Origin: Hyphomicrobiales bacterium
Lineage (GTDB): Bacteria; Pseudomonadota; Alphaproteobacteria; Rhizobiales; Rhizobiaceae
NCBI GenBank assembly: GCA_900466575.1
Contig: UBMP01000007.1
Span: forward strand, 62,001-126,000
Direction: 5' to 3'
DNA length: 64,000 nucleotides
The notes beneath the pieces are model-generated. The model was not told where the DNA came from, did not search any database, and saw only the letters and a list, made by a program, of their open reading frames with translations. A program made the translations under genes and the position numbers. How positions within the stretch are numbered: position 1 is the first letter of the stretch; the number at the start of each line of letters is the position of its first letter. This document shows positions 17,719-26,744 of this stretch, piece by piece.

Positions 17719-18611
17719 TTCGCGAGCCCCGCAATGCGTCTCAGCCGATAGGTGAATTCGCCCGGAAGGAAGAAGAAGCGGGCAAAGAGAACCAGGATGA
17801 AGGCCAGATGCCCGCCGATCAGAAAGCCCTGCGGATGGATGGCCGCTCCCGCCGTCTGCGCCAGCGCCAGCACGATGCCGCCGATGAGCGTGCCCCAGAG
17901 AGAACCCGCGCCGCCGATGATCGTGGCCTCGAATGCGAAGAGCAGCTGCGCGCCGCCGGCATAGGCATCGAACGTGGCCCGCATGCCGAGCGCTGCACTT
18001 GCAATGCCGATGGAGCCGACGGCAATCGCCGAGGCAATCGCGCTCGCCTTGCGCGCGTCGATCCCGACGATGCCGGCTGTATCCGCGTCTTCCGCCGTCG
18101 CCCGTATGGCCTTGCCGGTGCCGGTGCGGCTGAGGAAGAGCTGCAGCCCGCCGAGAAGGACAATCGCCGCCACAAGCGTCAGCACGCCGACCTTGCCGAC
18201 GAAGATGCCAGCGGGCAATTCATAGCTGTCCCAGGCCATGTCGCCGATATAGGGGGCGAGCGAGCGCGTATCCGCGCCAAACTGCTCGAAGAGGAGATTG
18301 TCGAGCACGATCGACAGACCGAAGGTTGTGAGGATCGGCAGAAGCTCGCCACCGCGGGCGCTGCGGGCCAGCAGGAAGCGCTGCAAGGCCCAACCGATCA
18401 GTGCCAAAAGCGGCACCAGAGCGAGAAGACCGACAAAGGGCGAGACCTCATAATTCTCGCCGAGATACCACAGGAAGTAGCCGCCAAGGACCAGCAGGCT
18501 GCCATGCGCCAGGTTGATGACGCGCATCACCGACAGCATGAAGGAAAGCCCGCAGGCGATCAGCGCATAATAGCCACCGAGGACGATGGCTTGAGCGATC
18601 TGGTTCAGCAT
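17715..18611 (-). CDS. HAAT-type ABC importer permease, LivH-like
   Basis: A 298-residue membrane protein of the LivH family with GGYYALIACGLSFMLSVMRVINLAHGSL at its start and IGGAGSLWGTLIGGIVLALAQT in the C-terminal third. The start shares one base with the LivF-like stop. It forms the channel with the LivM-like protein. Confidence 0.92.
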   Translation of the reverse strand: MLNQIAQAIVLGGYYALIACGLSFMLSVMRVINLAHGSLLVLGGYFLWYLGENYEVSPFVGLLALVPLLALIGWALQRFLLARSARGGELLPILTTFGLSIVLDNLLFEQFGADTRSLAPYIGDMAWDSYELPAGIFVGKVGVLTLVAAIVLLGGLQLFLSRTGTGKAIRATAEDADTAGIVGIDARKASAIASAIAVGSIGIASAALGMRATFDAYAGGAQLLFAFEATIIGGAGSLWGTLIGGIVLALAQTAGAAIHPQGFLIGGHLAFILVLFARFFFLPGEFTYRLRRIAGLAK

Positions 18612-19339
18612 CAGTGCGCTCCCCCAAGGTTCTGGCCGCGCTTGAGGCCGAAATAGGCCTCGGTGATTTCGTCGCGGGACGTGTGCGCCATCGGCCGGTC
18701 CAGCACGACCTGCCCTTCCAGCATGCAGATCGCCCGGCCGGCCACTGCCATGGCGCGCTTCAGGTCCTGCTCGACCAGCACGACCGTGACGCCGGATTTC
18801 AGCAGTTCAGCGAGCGAGGCATAGACCTGGTCGATCACGAGTGGCGAAAGCCCCAGCGAGATTTCATCAAAGAAGATAATATCCGGATTGGTCATCAGCG
18901 CGCGGCCGATGGCTGTCGCCTGCTGTTCACCACCCGACAGCGTGCCCGTCTTCGCATGGCGGCGCTTCACGAGATTGGGGAAGATCGAGAAGATGCGATC
19001 GACGGACCAGTCGCCGCCGCGCTTGACGAGCCCGCCGAGCTGCAGGTTTTCCTCGACCGTCATGCGGGCAAACAGCCGCCGTCCTTCCGGGACAAGAACC
19101 ATCCCGGATTTCACGCGCTGATGTGCCGAGAGCCCCGTCACGTCCTTGCCCTTGAACAGGATGCGGCCGCTTGCGGGCCGGATCGCGCCGGCAAGCGTCC
19201 GCAGAAGCGTCGTCTTGCCCGCACCGTTGGCACCGATCATCGCGACGACCTCGCCCGCGCCGACCTTGAGGCTGACCGAGCGCACCGCGTTGAACTGTCC
19301 ATAACGGACATCGAGATTTTCAATCGACAGAAGCGTCAT
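18611..19339 (-). CDS. HAAT-type ABC importer ATPase, LivF-like
   Basis: A 242-residue ATPase with Walker A GANGAGKTT, signature LSGGEQQAT and Walker B IIFFDEISLGLSP. The gene overlaps the LivG-like gene by 4 nt. It forms a heterodimer with that subunit to drive the importer. Confidence 0.92.
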   Translation of the reverse strand: MTLLSIENLDVRYGQFNAVRSVSLKVGAGEVVAMIGANGAGKTTLLRTLAGAIRPASGRILFKGKDVTGLSAHQRVKSGMVLVPEGRRLFARMTVEENLQLGGLVKRGGDWSVDRIFSIFPNLVKRRHAKTGTLSGGEQQATAIGRALMTNPDIIFFDEISLGLSPLVIDQVYASLAELLKSGVTVVLVEQDLKRAMAVAGRAICMLEGQVVLDRPMAHTSRDEITEAYFGLKRGQNLGGAH

Positions 19340-20076
19340 TCCGGCGATCCCCCGATATAAGCCTTGACCACTTCCGGGTGGCTCATCACCGCCTGTGGGT
19401 CGCCATCGGCAATGATCCGCCCTGCATCCATGCAGATGAGCCGCCGGGCAATCCTCAGAAGCACATGGACGATATGCTCGATCCAGATGATCGAGATGCC
19501 GCGCGCTGTCAGCTTGGCAATGGTCGCGACAAGCTCTTCCGCCTCGCTCTCCGTCAGCCCGCCGCCGATCTCGTCGAGCAGCAGCAGCTTCGGGTCGGCC
19601 GCGAGTGCGCGGGCAAGCTCCAGACGTTTGCGGTCGAGCAGGCCGATCGTGTCGGCCTGCCGGTTGGCGATGGGCAGCATGCCGCAGAGGTCGAGCGCCT
19701 CGAGCGTTGCCTGATAGGCGGCTTCCCTGCCGCGGTCGCCATTATGGACAGCCGCGACATGGACGTTTTCGAAAACGGTCATGCCGGAGAAGGGACGCGG
19801 GATCTGGTGCGTGCGCACCAGCCCCATATGGCAGCGTTGCATGGCGGGGATCGCGGTGATGTCCTTGCCGAAGAAGGCTATGCGACCTTCGCTTGCCGCA
19901 TGCGCGCCGGAAAGCACGCTGAGGAAGGTGGTCTTGCCGGCCCCGTTGGGGCCGACGATGCCGACCGCCTCGCCTTGCCTCATCGTAAAGTTGACACCGC
20001 TCAGCACTTGGAGTGCGCCGAAGCGTTTGGCAACGCCCTTCGCCTCCAGCAGCATCGGTCCCGTCATCTCTGCCAT
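19336..20076 (-). CDS. HAAT-type ABC importer ATPase, LivG-like
   Basis: A 246-residue ATPase with Walker A GPNGAGKTT and Walker B LLLLDEIGGGLTE. The signature is degenerate, IGLLDRKRLELARAL instead of LSGGQ, as in the LivG-like proteins at 6025 and 40045. It begins 17 nt after the solute-binding protein gene. A second ATG seven codons in is possible. Confidence 0.92.
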   Translation of the reverse strand: MAEMTGPMLLEAKGVAKRFGALQVLSGVNFTMRQGEAVGIVGPNGAGKTTFLSVLSGAHAASEGRIAFFGKDITAIPAMQRCHMGLVRTHQIPRPFSGMTVFENVHVAAVHNGDRGREAAYQATLEALDLCGMLPIANRQADTIGLLDRKRLELARALAADPKLLLLDEIGGGLTESEAEELVATIAKLTARGISIIWIEHIVHVLLRIARRLICMDAGRIIADGDPQAVMSHPEVVKAYIGGSPE

Positions 20077-20093
20077 CGTCCTGATCCCGCGTA

Positions 20094-21386
20094 TTAGCCG
20101 TTATAGGGCTGCAGCTTCGCAGCCACCGGCACGTTCTTGTCGGTCGCGTTCTCGGTAATCACGAAGTCGTACTTGAACTTCGGGTTCTGCGACTTAACCC
20201 ACTGGCCGCCGATGATCGGGCCGGGCGACACGTTCGGGAACGGACCGCTGGTAAAATCGACCTTGCCGATCATCGTCTCGGTGTTCAGCCCGGCAAGCGC
20301 CTTGGCGACCGACGCCTTGTCCTTGGCATCGCTGGCCTTGTTGAGCGCGGCAAAGCCGGCGTCGAAGAGCGACATCGTGGCACCGAGCTGCTGTGTCCAT
20401 TCCTTGCCGCTCTTGGCTTCGTAGCCGTCGGCAAGGTCGGTGCCGCTGAGGCCGGTCAGGGGCGACTTGTAGGGGAAGGCCTTGTGCCAGTAGCAGGCAC
20501 CGGCGATCTTGTTGCCGAGGCTGCCCAGCGCTTCGACGTCGGAGGGGAAGAGGCCGGTCTTGGCCACCTGGACGATCTTGACCTGCTTGTGCAGGCCCTG
20601 CTGGGCGGCCTGACGCCAGAAGGCGGCGAAGTCCGGCGGGATCGGGAAGCTGTTGAAGATCTCGACCTTCTCCTTCTTGAACAGCGCGATCTGCGAAGAA
20701 TAATCGGTCGTGCCGTCTTCATACGGACCCGGATCGACGATGGTGAAGCCGGCAGCGGCAAGCTTCGGCGCGAGTGCGGCGCGGATGGCGTTGCCGTCGG
20801 CATCGTTCGGATACATGACGCCGACCTTCTTGTTGGTCTCGATCAGCGACCATTGCGAGACATAGGTCTTGTAGAACTCGTCGACGCCGAAGCCGAAATG
20901 GTAGCTCCACTTGAAGGGTGACGGCTGGCCGGGCTTGGCGCCACGGCCGAAATACCAGGCTTCCCATGGCATGACGGTCGACAGGCAGGGCACACCGGCA
21001 GCTTCGCAGGCATCGGAAACGGGATTGATGACTTCCGGCGTGGAGATGACCAGCATCATGTCGATGCCGTCATTGTTGATGAGGTCCTTGGCAAGCTGGC
21101 CGGCGCGCGAGGGATCGGACTGCGTGTCGCGATCCAGGATTTCGACCGCATAGGCCTTACCACCGAGCGTCACGCCCTTGGCAAGCGTCTCGCGGACCTT
21201 TTCCAGCACATAACCGTCGGTCTGGCCGAAGCCGGCAAGCGGGCCGGTGCGCGGGCTGATGAAGCCGACCTTGAGCTTGGGCGCATCGGCCGCAAGGCCT
21301 CGCCCGCCAAGTGCCAGCGCCGCCGTACCGGCAATCGAGGCCGACACGAAGCCGCGCCGGCTGATGTTCAGGATATTCGTCGTCAT
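20094..21386 (-). CDS. HAAT-type solute-binding protein with twin-arginine signal
   Basis: A 430-residue type I binding protein. The N-terminus ISRRGFVSASIAGTAALALGG is a twin-arginine export signal, and the mature part opens KLKVGFISPRTGPLAGFG. It is plainly paralogous to the binding protein at 40835: SPRTGPLAGF, a shared D-x-QS-x-P region and FGRG-x-KP. The gene follows the first aldehyde dehydrogenase by 42 nt. The ligand is probably an aromatic alcohol, aldehyde or acid handled by the flanking dehydrogenases. Confidence 0.92.
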   Translation of the reverse strand: MTTNILNISRRGFVSASIAGTAALALGGRGLAADAPKLKVGFISPRTGPLAGFGQTDGYVLEKVRETLAKGVTLGGKAYAVEILDRDTQSDPSRAGQLAKDLINNDGIDMMLVISTPEVINPVSDACEAAGVPCLSTVMPWEAWYFGRGAKPGQPSPFKWSYHFGFGVDEFYKTYVSQWSLIETNKKVGVMYPNDADGNAIRAALAPKLAAAGFTIVDPGPYEDGTTDYSSQIALFKKEKVEIFNSFPIPPDFAAFWRQAAQQGLHKQVKIVQVAKTGLFPSDVEALGSLGNKIAGACYWHKAFPYKSPLTGLSGTDLADGYEAKSGKEWTQQLGATMSLFDAGFAALNKASDAKDKASVAKALAGLNTETMIGKVDFTSGPFPNVSPGPIIGGQWVKSQNPKFKYDFVITENATDKNVPVAAKLQPYNG

Positions 21387-21428
21387 GGTTTCCTCCCAGT
21401 TTGAAGACGCATGTTGCAGATGGCCGGC

Positions 21429-22880
21429 TCAGATCGGATAGGCGGATGGCCCCGTTTCGATTGAAATCCAGCGAAGTTCGGTAAATTCGTCGAGGGCGGC
21501 GGTACCGCCGAACCGGCCGTAACCGGAGGCCTTCACGCCGCCGAACGGCATTTGCGGCTCGTCGGCGACGGTGGCGCCATTGATGTGGCAGATGCCGCTC
21601 TCGATGCGTTTGGCAATCGACAGCGCCCGCCCGATATCGCGGCTGAAAATGGCCGATGACAGGCCGTATTCGGAGGCATTGGCAATCGTCACGGCCTCAT
21701 CGTCGGAGCTGGCGCGCAAGAGGCTGACGATCGGGCCGAAGGACTCCTCCTCATAGATGCGCATGGCCGGCGTGACCCGGTCCAGGACAGTGGCGTCGAG
21801 GAAATTGCCGTGCACGTCGCCGCCGCACAGGATTTCCGCACCCTTCGAAACTGCATCGTTTATCAGCGCTCGGATGCGGGCGGCCGCGAATTCATTGATC
21901 ACGGGACCAAGCTGAAAATGCTCTCGGCGCGTATCGCCAGCGACGATCCCGCGCGCACGCTCCACGAACTTCGCGATGAAGCTGTCGGCAACCGCCTCAT
22001 GCAGGATGATGCGCTCCGTCGACATGCAGATCTGCCCCTGGTTCATGAAGGCCCCGAAGGCGGCGGCCTTCACAGCCTCGTCGATGTCGGCATCATCCAG
22101 GACGATCAGCGGCGCCTTACCGCCGAGTTCCAGCAGGCAGCGCTTCAGATGCCGGGCCGCCTTCTCAGCGATCTGCCGGCCTACGCGTGTCGAGCCGGTG
22201 AAATTGATCCGCCGCACGGCCGGATGTTCGATCAACGCATGGACGATCCGCTCGGCCTTGGTCGGTGCGTTGAGAATGACATTCAGAACACCGGCGGGAA
22301 GCCCTGCCTGCTGCAAGACCTCGCCAATGAGCCGATGGGTGCGCGGGCACAGTTCCGAACCCTTGAGCAGAACCGTATTCCCGCAGGCAAGTGCCATGGC
22401 AATGGCCCGGACACCCAGAATGACCGGCGCATTCCAGGGGGCGATACCCAGACAAACCCCCACGGGCTGCCGGTACGCCATGGAAAACGATCCCGCCCTT
22501 GACGTAGGCACGACCTCGCCCGAAACGGACGTCGTCATCGAAGCCGCCTCGATGAAGATATTCCGGGCGATGGTCACGTTGAACTCTGCCCATTCCCGCG
22601 TGGCGCCGAGTTCGTCATACATCGCCTCGTAGAACGCGGACTGCATCTCCTCGAGCTTATCGGCCGCTTTCATGAGGATGTCGCGGCGATAGGAAGGGCT
22701 GGCTTCGGACCAGGCCGGAAAGGCAGAGGCGGCAACATTGGCGGCATGGCGTGCATCCGTGACGGTCGCGGCAGAGGCAATCGTCACCACATGGTCGGAA
22801 ATGGGGCTACGACGCTCAAATACGGCAGACCCCGTCGCATCGACGTCCTTGGCATTGATCAGCAATTTTGCATCAAACAT
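21429..22880 (-). CDS. Aromatic (salicylaldehyde/vanillin-type) aldehyde dehydrogenase
   Basis: A 483-residue aldehyde dehydrogenase with catalytic C285 in NQGQICMSTERI and E251 in LLELGGKAP. It is the first gene of the minus-strand operon. The start at 22880 is taken because GGGAGGCAG lies just upstream; the open frame to 22961 is unsupported. It is a close paralogue of the enzyme at 14421-15866, for example in HINGAT-x-ADEPQMPFGG. Two such enzymes in one operon suggest either two aldehyde substrates or dosage. Confidence 0.92.
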   Translation of the reverse strand: MFDAKLLINAKDVDATGSAVFERRSPISDHVVTIASAATVTDARHAANVAASAFPAWSEASPSYRRDILMKAADKLEEMQSAFYEAMYDELGATREWAEFNVTIARNIFIEAASMTTSVSGEVVPTSRAGSFSMAYRQPVGVCLGIAPWNAPVILGVRAIAMALACGNTVLLKGSELCPRTHRLIGEVLQQAGLPAGVLNVILNAPTKAERIVHALIEHPAVRRINFTGSTRVGRQIAEKAARHLKRCLLELGGKAPLIVLDDADIDEAVKAAAFGAFMNQGQICMSTERIILHEAVADSFIAKFVERARGIVAGDTRREHFQLGPVINEFAAARIRALINDAVSKGAEILCGGDVHGNFLDATVLDRVTPAMRIYEEESFGPIVSLLRASSDDEAVTIANASEYGLSSAIFSRDIGRALSIAKRIESGICHINGATVADEPQMPFGGVKASGYGRFGGTAALDEFTELRWISIETGPSAYPI

Positions 22881-22932
22881 CGCCTGCCTCCCAGCCCGGG
22901 AGAGGGGGTTGGCGCAGAAGCACACAAACCCT

Positions 22933-22983
22933 GATCTGCCGCCGCGCTCGCATTCGCGCATGTCAGGCAGATCGGCCTCCTCC
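22933..22983. repeat. Inverted repeat in the AraC/aldehyde dehydrogenase divergent region
   Basis: GATCTGCC (22933-22940) and GGCAGATC (22976-22983) are perfect 8-nt arms separated by 35 nt, inside the 207-nt divergent gap 22881-23087. It could be a looping operator for the AraC regulator or a leader hairpin of the aldehyde dehydrogenase transcript. Confidence 0.4.
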
Positions 22984-23087
22984 CATAAGGCTCCCCAACC
23001 TTAGTCGCCGGCGGCATTTTGCGGAATGTTGTTTATTGGTATAAGTTTGATATTTTCTGGGTAATTGCAATCCCCTTGGAGGGTGCC

Positions 23088-23993
23088 ATGAACGGTCAAC
23101 CTGGGATCGGCGTCGAACAGTTTCGCGGCGAAGCCTTCACCCCGACGCTCTTCAGGCGGATCGTCAGACCGGGTCGTCCGCCCTATGGGCAGTTCTTTCA
23201 CATTTTCGTGCTGATCGACGGTCGTGCGGTGGCCGAATTCTCGCAGGAATCGCATGTGTTGTCGGAACAGGCCGCCTTCACGTTCCCTGCCTCGGTCGCG
23301 CCCACGCTGTCGATCGATCCGGGTGCTGAAGCACTCCTTGTGGGCGTGTCCCAGGAGCTTATGATCGACGCGATCGGCAACAAGGCGGAGTCGGTCCTGC
23401 TGCGCACCTTTTCGCAGCGGCCCGCTATCGTGACCCTTGATGCCGCATCGGCTGAGACATTCACCGATCTGATCAACCTCGCGAAGGGCTTTCTCAAGGA
23501 GTTGAGGGTGCCCGGTCGCGGGTCGGACCTGGCGATTGCCGGATATGCGAGGCTGCTGATGATGACGCTGTGGCGGACCGGTGAGTGGGAAAAGCCCGCG
23601 GCCACAGGACACGGGCTCGACGTCGCGATCCTGCAACGCTTCCGCCAGCTGGTCGAACTGCACTTCCGCGAGCGCCGTCCCATCGCCTTCTACGCCAAGG
23701 CTCTCGGGCTCAGCCACGATCGGCTGCATGCCATCTGCACGCGCACGCTGGAGCGGACACCCAAGGCCTTGATCCAGCAGCGCATCATGCAGGAGGCGAA
23801 CCTTCGGCTGGAACGCTCTGCCAGTTCGATCCAGGACATTGCCGCACAATTGGGCTTTCCCGATCAGACCTATTTCAGCCATGCGTACAAGCGGATCACC
23901 GGGATATCGCCCCATGAGTACCGGCGCCGGACCATGGGTCCGGAAAGCCGCGCAACGCGCGCCGTGACAGCGGAATATTTCGATTGGCCCTGA
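23088..23993 (+). CDS. AraC-family regulator (HpaA/PobC-like cupin type)
   Basis: A 301-residue AraC/XylS regulator. A cupin-like sensor domain fills the first half (FFHIFVLIDGRAVAEFSQESHVL) and the C-terminal double helix-turn-helix is clear (FYAKALGLSHDRLHAICTRT; DIAAQLGFPDQTYFSHAYKR). The layout matches activators of hydroxyphenylacetate and hydroxybenzoate genes. The ATG at 23088 follows TTGGAGGG; an in-frame TTG at 23019 is rejected. The gene is divergent from the operon beginning at 22880, which it very likely controls. Confidence 0.9.
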   Translation: MNGQPGIGVEQFRGEAFTPTLFRRIVRPGRPPYGQFFHIFVLIDGRAVAEFSQESHVLSEQAAFTFPASVAPTLSIDPGAEALLVGVSQELMIDAIGNKAESVLLRTFSQRPAIVTLDAASAETFTDLINLAKGFLKELRVPGRGSDLAIAGYARLLMMTLWRTGEWEKPAATGHGLDVAILQRFRQLVELHFRERRPIAFYAKALGLSHDRLHAICTRTLERTPKALIQQRIMQEANLRLERSASSIQDIAAQLGFPDQTYFSHAYKRITGISPHEYRRRTMGPESRATRAVTAEYFDWP

Positions 23994-24211
23994 CCCCCAA
24001 ACGGTACGTGCTGCACCGAAGTGTGCCTTCCGGACACGCCGGCTGGGCCAAACTGCGCCGGCGGGATGCTCAGCCCAAGGCGGGAGACCGAACGCCATGG
24101 CCCGTCCGAGATTGTGCGCTTTCACATGACAGTTTGTGCTCCGAAGCGATGTTTTTCGATCCGCGCGAACGATCTAGGCTTCCTTATTCGTATCCAAAAG
24201 GAGACCAAGAT

Positions 24212-25348
24212 ATGGAAGGCAATAACGCCCTCGTTCAACGGCGGACGCTGGTGAAGCTTGCATTGGCGGCGCCCGTGATCGCCGCCGCCGGCCGCTCGCT
24301 CGCCGCGGACACGCCTCTCGTTCCCGCCTCCGATGTGGAAACGCGCAGTCTTGATGAACTGCACAAGGCAGCGCTCGCCGAAGGCGGCAAGGTGATCGTC
24401 TATTCGGGTGGCGACATTCCCAATGCCTATGCAGGCATCGAAAAAGCATTTGCCGAGCGCTTCCCCGGCATGTCGGCCCGCGTTTTCACCGACCTCAGCA
24501 AGTATCACGACGCCCGCATCGACCTGCAGCTACAGAAGGGTCGCCTCGAAGCCGATGTAGCGATCCTCCAGACCCTTCACGATTTCGACCGTTGGAAGGA
24601 AGAAGGACAGCTTCTGGCCTACAAGCCGCTCGACTGGGATGCCGTGCTGCCGGAATACAAGGATCCGGACGGGGCCTTCCTTTCCATTGGCATCATCGCC
24701 TTCTCCAACAGCTACAACACGGCGAAACTGACCGAGGACACCGCTCCTCGGGACGCTGTGGACTATCTCGATCCGAAGTGGAAGGGCCAGCTCGTGCTGA
24801 CCTATCCGCACGACGATGATGCCGTGCTTTACCAGTTCGACCGGATCGTTCAGGCCCATGGCTGGGACTACATGGACCGCCTGCTCACCCAGGATGTCCA
24901 GTGGGTCCGCGGCACCGTGCCGTCGCGTCTGGTTGTGGCCGAGGGAAAGAAGGCTGCGACATTTACAGCGTCCGGCACCTTCGCGCCCGCGCCCAACGCC
25001 ACGTCCCACTTCATTCTTCCGCGCGAGGATATCTTCCATTCCTGGCCGCAAACCGGCGCAATCCTGAAGGAAGCGCCGCACAAGGAAGGCGCGCGGCTCT
25101 TCATGAGCTGGATGAACTCCAAGGAGGCAACGGTGGCGCGCACCGGCCAATGGTCGGTCCGGCGCGACGTTCCGGGTGCCGGCAAGATCGGCCCGATCGA
25201 AAACTTCAATACCGATCCGTTCCGGTTCCGCACCTTCATGAAGGACCGGGCCCGCATCGAGCGGCTGAGAATCGAATTCGAGCATGTCATCGGGCCGGCC
25301 GCAGGGCCTAACCCGACCAATACGAAGGGCGTCTATCTGCTCGGCTGA
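24212..25348 (+). CDS. Orphan periplasmic solute-binding protein (iron/phosphonate type)
   Basis: A 378-residue extracellular solute-binding protein. The N-terminus VQRRTLVKLALAAPVIAAAG reads as a twin-arginine-type signal, and KVIVYSGGDIPNAYAGIEKAFAERFPG is typical of the Fe(III)/thiamine/phosphonate binding class. The start at 24212 follows AAAAGGAGACC; the open frame extends back to 23984 without support. No permease or ATPase gene of this class lies nearby, so it may work with a distant transporter or in sensing. A hairpin terminator follows directly. Confidence 0.88.
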   Translation: MEGNNALVQRRTLVKLALAAPVIAAAGRSLAADTPLVPASDVETRSLDELHKAALAEGGKVIVYSGGDIPNAYAGIEKAFAERFPGMSARVFTDLSKYHDARIDLQLQKGRLEADVAILQTLHDFDRWKEEGQLLAYKPLDWDAVLPEYKDPDGAFLSIGIIAFSNSYNTAKLTEDTAPRDAVDYLDPKWKGQLVLTYPHDDDAVLYQFDRIVQAHGWDYMDRLLTQDVQWVRGTVPSRLVVAEGKKAATFTASGTFAPAPNATSHFILPREDIFHSWPQTGAILKEAPHKEGARLFMSWMNSKEATVARTGQWSVRRDVPGAGKIGPIENFNTDPFRFRTFMKDRARIERLRIEFEHVIGPAAGPNPTNTKGVYLLG

Positions 25349-25378
25349 TCGAACATCGGATGCACGCCGTACGACAGG

Positions 25379-25408
25379 AAATTCGCCCGCGCTATGCCGG
25401 GCGGATTT
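25379..25408 (+). terminator. Hairpin terminator after the orphan binding protein
   Basis: AAATTCGCCCG (25379-25389) pairs with CGGGCGGATTT (25398-25408) with one G-T wobble around an 8-nt loop. The right arm ends in TTT. It lies 30 nt after the stop codon. Confidence 0.65.
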
Positions 25409-25547
25409 CGACGCCGCGTTCTAACCAATATCTCGTGTTTAGTCGCGATGAACTTCGCCAGTTAAGTCCTCATGTCGCGCAATGATCGATGGGCTGAATG
25501 CCCGACGTTGCGTGATCCATCAGACCGAACGCAAGGGAGTGTAGTCC

Positions 25548-26585
25548 ATGAATACTCGACAGCAAGGCGGTTCGCCGTTCAAGGCAGAGGAAGTCACGCT
25601 CGGCAGACGCCGTTTCCTGTCGCTGGGTTGCGCCTGTTGCGCCATGGTGACACTCCAGGGAGCGGCCGCGTTTGCGCAGCAATCCCCGGAGATCGAGGCG
25701 CATCTCGACACCGCGACAAAGGCGGCCGGCTCCGATCTCAAGTCCTACCTGCGGCTGGCCGATCAAGTGAAGTCGATCTCGGGCCTGGCTCCCGTTTCCG
25801 TCGATACGCTGAGAGCCATGCCGACGCCGGCGCCCGCCCAAGTCTTCGACAACCTCTATTTCGTCGGCAATCATTGGGTCAGCTGCTGGGCCATCAAGAC
25901 CTCCGAAGGCATCATCCTGGTGGACTCGATGGACAATGACAGCGAGGCGAAGCAGATCGTCGAGGGCGGCCTGCGCAAACTGGGCCTCGATCCCGCAACG
26001 ATCAAGACCATCGTGGTCACGCATGGACACGGCGACCATTACGGCGGCGCGAACTATCTCAAGACCAAGTACGGTTCGAGGATCGCCATGGCCGAACCCG
26101 ATTGGGTGATGACCGAGACGAAGCTCGACTTCGATGTTCCCGACTGGGGCCGGCCGCCAAAGCGGGACATCTCGCTGAAGGACGGCGACGTCGTTTCCCT
26201 CGGTGACACGAAGGTGGATATCCTCCTGACCGCAGGTCACACGCCCGGCACGATCAGCTTGGGCTTCGATGTCAAGGATGGCGACAAGACGCATCGGGCC
26301 ATTCTCTGGGGCGGAACCGCGTTCAACTTCGCCGATCGTCCGGACCGGATGGAGAGGGTCAAGGCCTATATCGCCTCAACGGAGCGGGTTCGACAGCTCG
26401 CCGCACAGCAATCCGTCGATGTCTTCATCTCGAACCACGATCTGTTCGACGGCTCCATCGCCAAGATTGCTTCGATGAAAAAGGGGGCGCCGATCCCGTT
26501 GATCGGCGGCACGGAAACGACGCAGCGTGCGCTAACTGTCATGAACGAATGCGCCAAGGCCACTGCGCTCTCGTGGCAGGCCTAA
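25548..26585 (+). CDS. Exported MBL-fold metallo-hydrolase (B3 beta-lactamase-like)
   Basis: A 345-residue metallo-beta-lactamase-fold enzyme. The N-terminus LGRRRFLSLGCACCAMVTLQGAAAFAQ looks like a twin-arginine export signal. The metal site is complete: H159-x-H161-x-D163-H164 in VVTHGHGDHYGG, and H231 in TAGHTPGT. The arrangement, and the long N-terminal extension before VGNHWVSCW, resemble subclass B3. It hydrolyses an unknown ester, lactone or amide in the periplasm. It stands alone between two hairpins, so it is a single-gene unit. Confidence 0.88.
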   Translation: MNTRQQGGSPFKAEEVTLGRRRFLSLGCACCAMVTLQGAAAFAQQSPEIEAHLDTATKAAGSDLKSYLRLADQVKSISGLAPVSVDTLRAMPTPAPAQVFDNLYFVGNHWVSCWAIKTSEGIILVDSMDNDSEAKQIVEGGLRKLGLDPATIKTIVVTHGHGDHYGGANYLKTKYGSRIAMAEPDWVMTETKLDFDVPDWGRPPKRDISLKDGDVVSLGDTKVDILLTAGHTPGTISLGFDVKDGDKTHRAILWGGTAFNFADRPDRMERVKAYIASTERVRQLAAQQSVDVFISNHDLFDGSIAKIASMKKGAPIPLIGGTETTQRALTVMNECAKATALSWQA

Positions 26586-26610
26586 GATCCAGATCGCCAT
26601 ATATAGAAGA

Positions 26611-26654
26611 ACGAAAAACAGCCGCTCGCGCTCTGCGATGCGGCTGTTTTCGTT
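26611..26654 (+). terminator. Strong hairpin terminator after the MBL gene
   Basis: AAAACAGCCGC (26615-26625) is perfectly complementary to GCGGCTGTTTT (26640-26650), extended by ACG/CGT around a single bulged A. The right arm ends in a T run on the plus strand, and the left arm gives a T run on the minus strand, so it can work in both directions between convergent genes. Confidence 0.85.
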
Positions 26655-26701
26655 TGGGTGTGAAACCCTGGCGCATTCCTCAGTTTCCCGAAGAAGGCAA
26701 A

Positions 26702-26734
26702 GCATCGGCCGCCGCTACAGGAAGCGACCGATGC
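26702..26734 (-). terminator. Hairpin near the end of the SnoaL-like gene
   Basis: GCATCGG (26702-26708) pairs with CCGATGC (26728-26734), with an inner CGC/GCG pairing. It lies just past the minus-strand stop at 26745. No U tract. Confidence 0.45.
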
Positions 26735-26744
26735 CATTTCGGGA

